A stretch of DNA of 16,874 nt, from the NCBI GenBank assembly GCA_937872165.1, contig CALMOR010000225.1, positions 12,792-29,665 of the forward strand, given 5' to 3'. How positions within the stretch are numbered: the stretch's first letter is position 1; every line of letters starts with the position of its first letter. The DNA is from an uncultured Burkholderiales bacterium (lineage in GTDB: Bacteria; Pseudomonadota; Gammaproteobacteria; Burkholderiales; Burkholderiaceae_D). This document shows positions 15,920 through 16,874 of the stretch, piece after piece. The notes beneath the pieces are model-generated. The model was not told the origin of the DNA. It worked only from the letters and a program-made list of their open reading frames with translations, and made no database searches. The translations under genes were made by a program, and so were the position numbers.

Positions 15920-16874
15920 ATGGACCCGACCCCGCGAACGAGCCCGATGCGCGCCGTCCTCGAACTGCAGAGGAAGGCCTTCGACGTCGAACGCGCGCCG
16001 TCGCTGGCCGCGCGGCTCGACCGCCTGGCCCGCGTGCGTGCGATGACCGACGAGCTCGCCGGCGAGATGGCCGACGCGATCTCCGCGGACTTCGGCCATC
16101 GCTCGCGTCACGTCACGTTGCTGGCCGACACGATGGTGGTGCGGAACGCGGTCGACCACGCGCGCAGGCGCCTGCGCGGATGGATGAAGACCCGTCGCGT
16201 GGCGACGCCGCTGTCGCTGCAGCCAGGTCGCAGTCGCATCACCGCGCAGCCGCTCGGCGTCGTCGGCATCGTCGCTCCGTGGAACTATCCGTACCAGCTG
16301 TCGATGGGGCCGGCGGTGTCGGCGCTCGCGGCGGGCAACCGCGTGATGATCAAGCCGTCCGAGACCACGCCGCGCTTCTCGGCGCTGCTCGAGGAGGCCG
16401 TCGCGTCGCGCTTCGCAACCGACGAGATGGCGGTGCTGCCCGGCGACGCGGCGCTCGCGCGCGAGTTCGTCTCGTTGCCGTTCGACCACCTGCTGTTCAC
16501 CGGATCGACGCGCGTCGGACGCGAGGTCGCGATCGCGGCCGCGGCCAACCTGGTGCCCGTCACGCTCGAGCTCGGCGGCAAGTCGCCGGCGCTCCTGGCC
16601 GCCGACTGCGATCTCGACACGACGGTCGCGCGCCTGATGGCCGGCAAGCTCTTCAACGGCGGCCAGACCTGCATCGCGCCCGACTACCTGCTCGTCCACG
16701 AGAGCCTCGTCGATCGTCTGTCGGTCGCGATGCGCGAGCGGACCGCGATGCTGTACCCGACCATCGCCGGCAACCCGGACTATTCGAGCATCGTCGACGC
16801 GCGGCATCTCGAACGATTGACGGGGCTGCTCGACGATGCGCGCTCGCGCGGGGCGCGGGTCGTGCCGCTGCATG
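15920..16874 (+). CDS. Aldehyde dehydrogenase, coniferyl-aldehyde-dehydrogenase type, 3' truncated by window edge
   Basis: The frame is open to the window end, giving 318 codons of a protein that is normally about 450-480 residues. It is an NAD(P)-dependent aldehyde dehydrogenase: PWNYPYQL with N122, LFTGSTRVGREVA, the general base E217 in LELGGKSP and the catalytic cysteine C251 in FNGGQTCIAPDY. The early segment SADFGHRSRHVTLLAD is typical of the coniferyl aldehyde dehydrogenase branch. In this operon it most plausibly oxidises the carotenoid aldehyde made by CrtP to the acid that CrtQ glycosylates, as AldH does in staphyloxanthin synthesis. I chose ATG 15920; in-frame GTG codons at 15884, 15902 and 15905 are alternatives. 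The one at 15884 would overlap the crtQ stop (GTGA), like other junctions here. The enzyme class is secure and the substrate is inferred. Confidence 0.88.
   Translation, partial: MDPTPRTSPMRAVLELQRKAFDVERAPSLAARLDRLARVRAMTDELAGEMADAISADFGHRSRHVTLLADTMVVRNAVDHARRRLRGWMKTRRVATPLSLQPGRSRITAQPLGVVGIVAPWNYPYQLSMGPAVSALAAGNRVMIKPSETTPRFSALLEEAVASRFATDEMAVLPGDAALAREFVSLPFDHLLFTGSTRVGREVAIAAAANLVPVTLELGGKSPALLAADCDLDTTVARLMAGKLFNGGQTCIAPDYLLVHESLVDRLSVAMRERTAMLYPTIAGNPDYSSIVDARHLERLTGLLDDARSRGARVVPLH

Noticed and set aside
15863..16873. 336-codon minus-strand frame opposite the aldehyde dehydrogenase
   Set aside because: The plus-strand frame has the catalytic Cys, Glu and Asn motifs; the minus frame is a compositional shadow.

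Overview
The window is strongly G+C-rich and gene-dense, with many overlapping start and stop codons. The leuS-lptE-holA-proA order, the LeuRS sequence and the hemJ-like/THUMP-methyltransferase pair point to a betaproteobacterium, most likely in the Burkholderiales. This placement is inferred from gene order and remembered family sequences, not from a search. I see no tRNA, rRNA, CRISPR array, insertion sequence or phage gene. No gene-free stretch exceeds about 250 bases.

Region 1 (3-4346, + strand) is a housekeeping block: the 3' part of leuS, then lptE (LPS-assembly lipoprotein), holA (DNA polymerase III delta) and proA (proline synthesis). They are joined by ATGA, TGATG and GTGA overlaps. 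Region 2 (4424-8733, + strand) starts at a possible promoter and holds a soluble hybrid sensor kinase (PAS-PAS-HisKA-HATPase-REC-REC), a HemJ/CopD-like membrane protein and a THUMP-type RNA methyltransferase. It ends in a hairpin shared with the convergent tetR gene.

Region 3 (8746-10236) is a divergent TetR regulator and SDR oxidoreductase pair. Its 77-base intergenic region holds a good sigma70-like promoter, and a 17-base imperfect palindrome covers the -10 box, so this is probably a local repressor and target. The SDR gene ends in a perfect 11-bp hairpin. A small DUF4440/NTF2-like gene on the minus strand (10257-10616) follows, then a 248-base intergenic region with a perfect 15-base palindrome.

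Region 4 (10865 to the right edge, + strand) is the most interesting part. It is a tightly coupled operon of two CrtI-family FAD enzymes, a PlsC-type acyltransferase, a family 2 glycosyltransferase and an aldehyde dehydrogenase cut by the window end. The first desaturase most resembles diapophytoene desaturase CrtN, and the second resembles diaponeurosporene oxidase CrtP. Together the five activities match the logic of a staphyloxanthin-like C30 pathway: desaturate, oxidise the terminal methyl, oxidise aldehyde to acid, glycosylate, acylate. The C30-forming step (crtM or hpnCDE) is not in the window. Such pathways are known in Staphylococcus, methylotrophs and Planctomycetes, so the class is not new. 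A glycosylated and acylated C30 carotenoid operon in a betaproteobacterium deserves a closer look.
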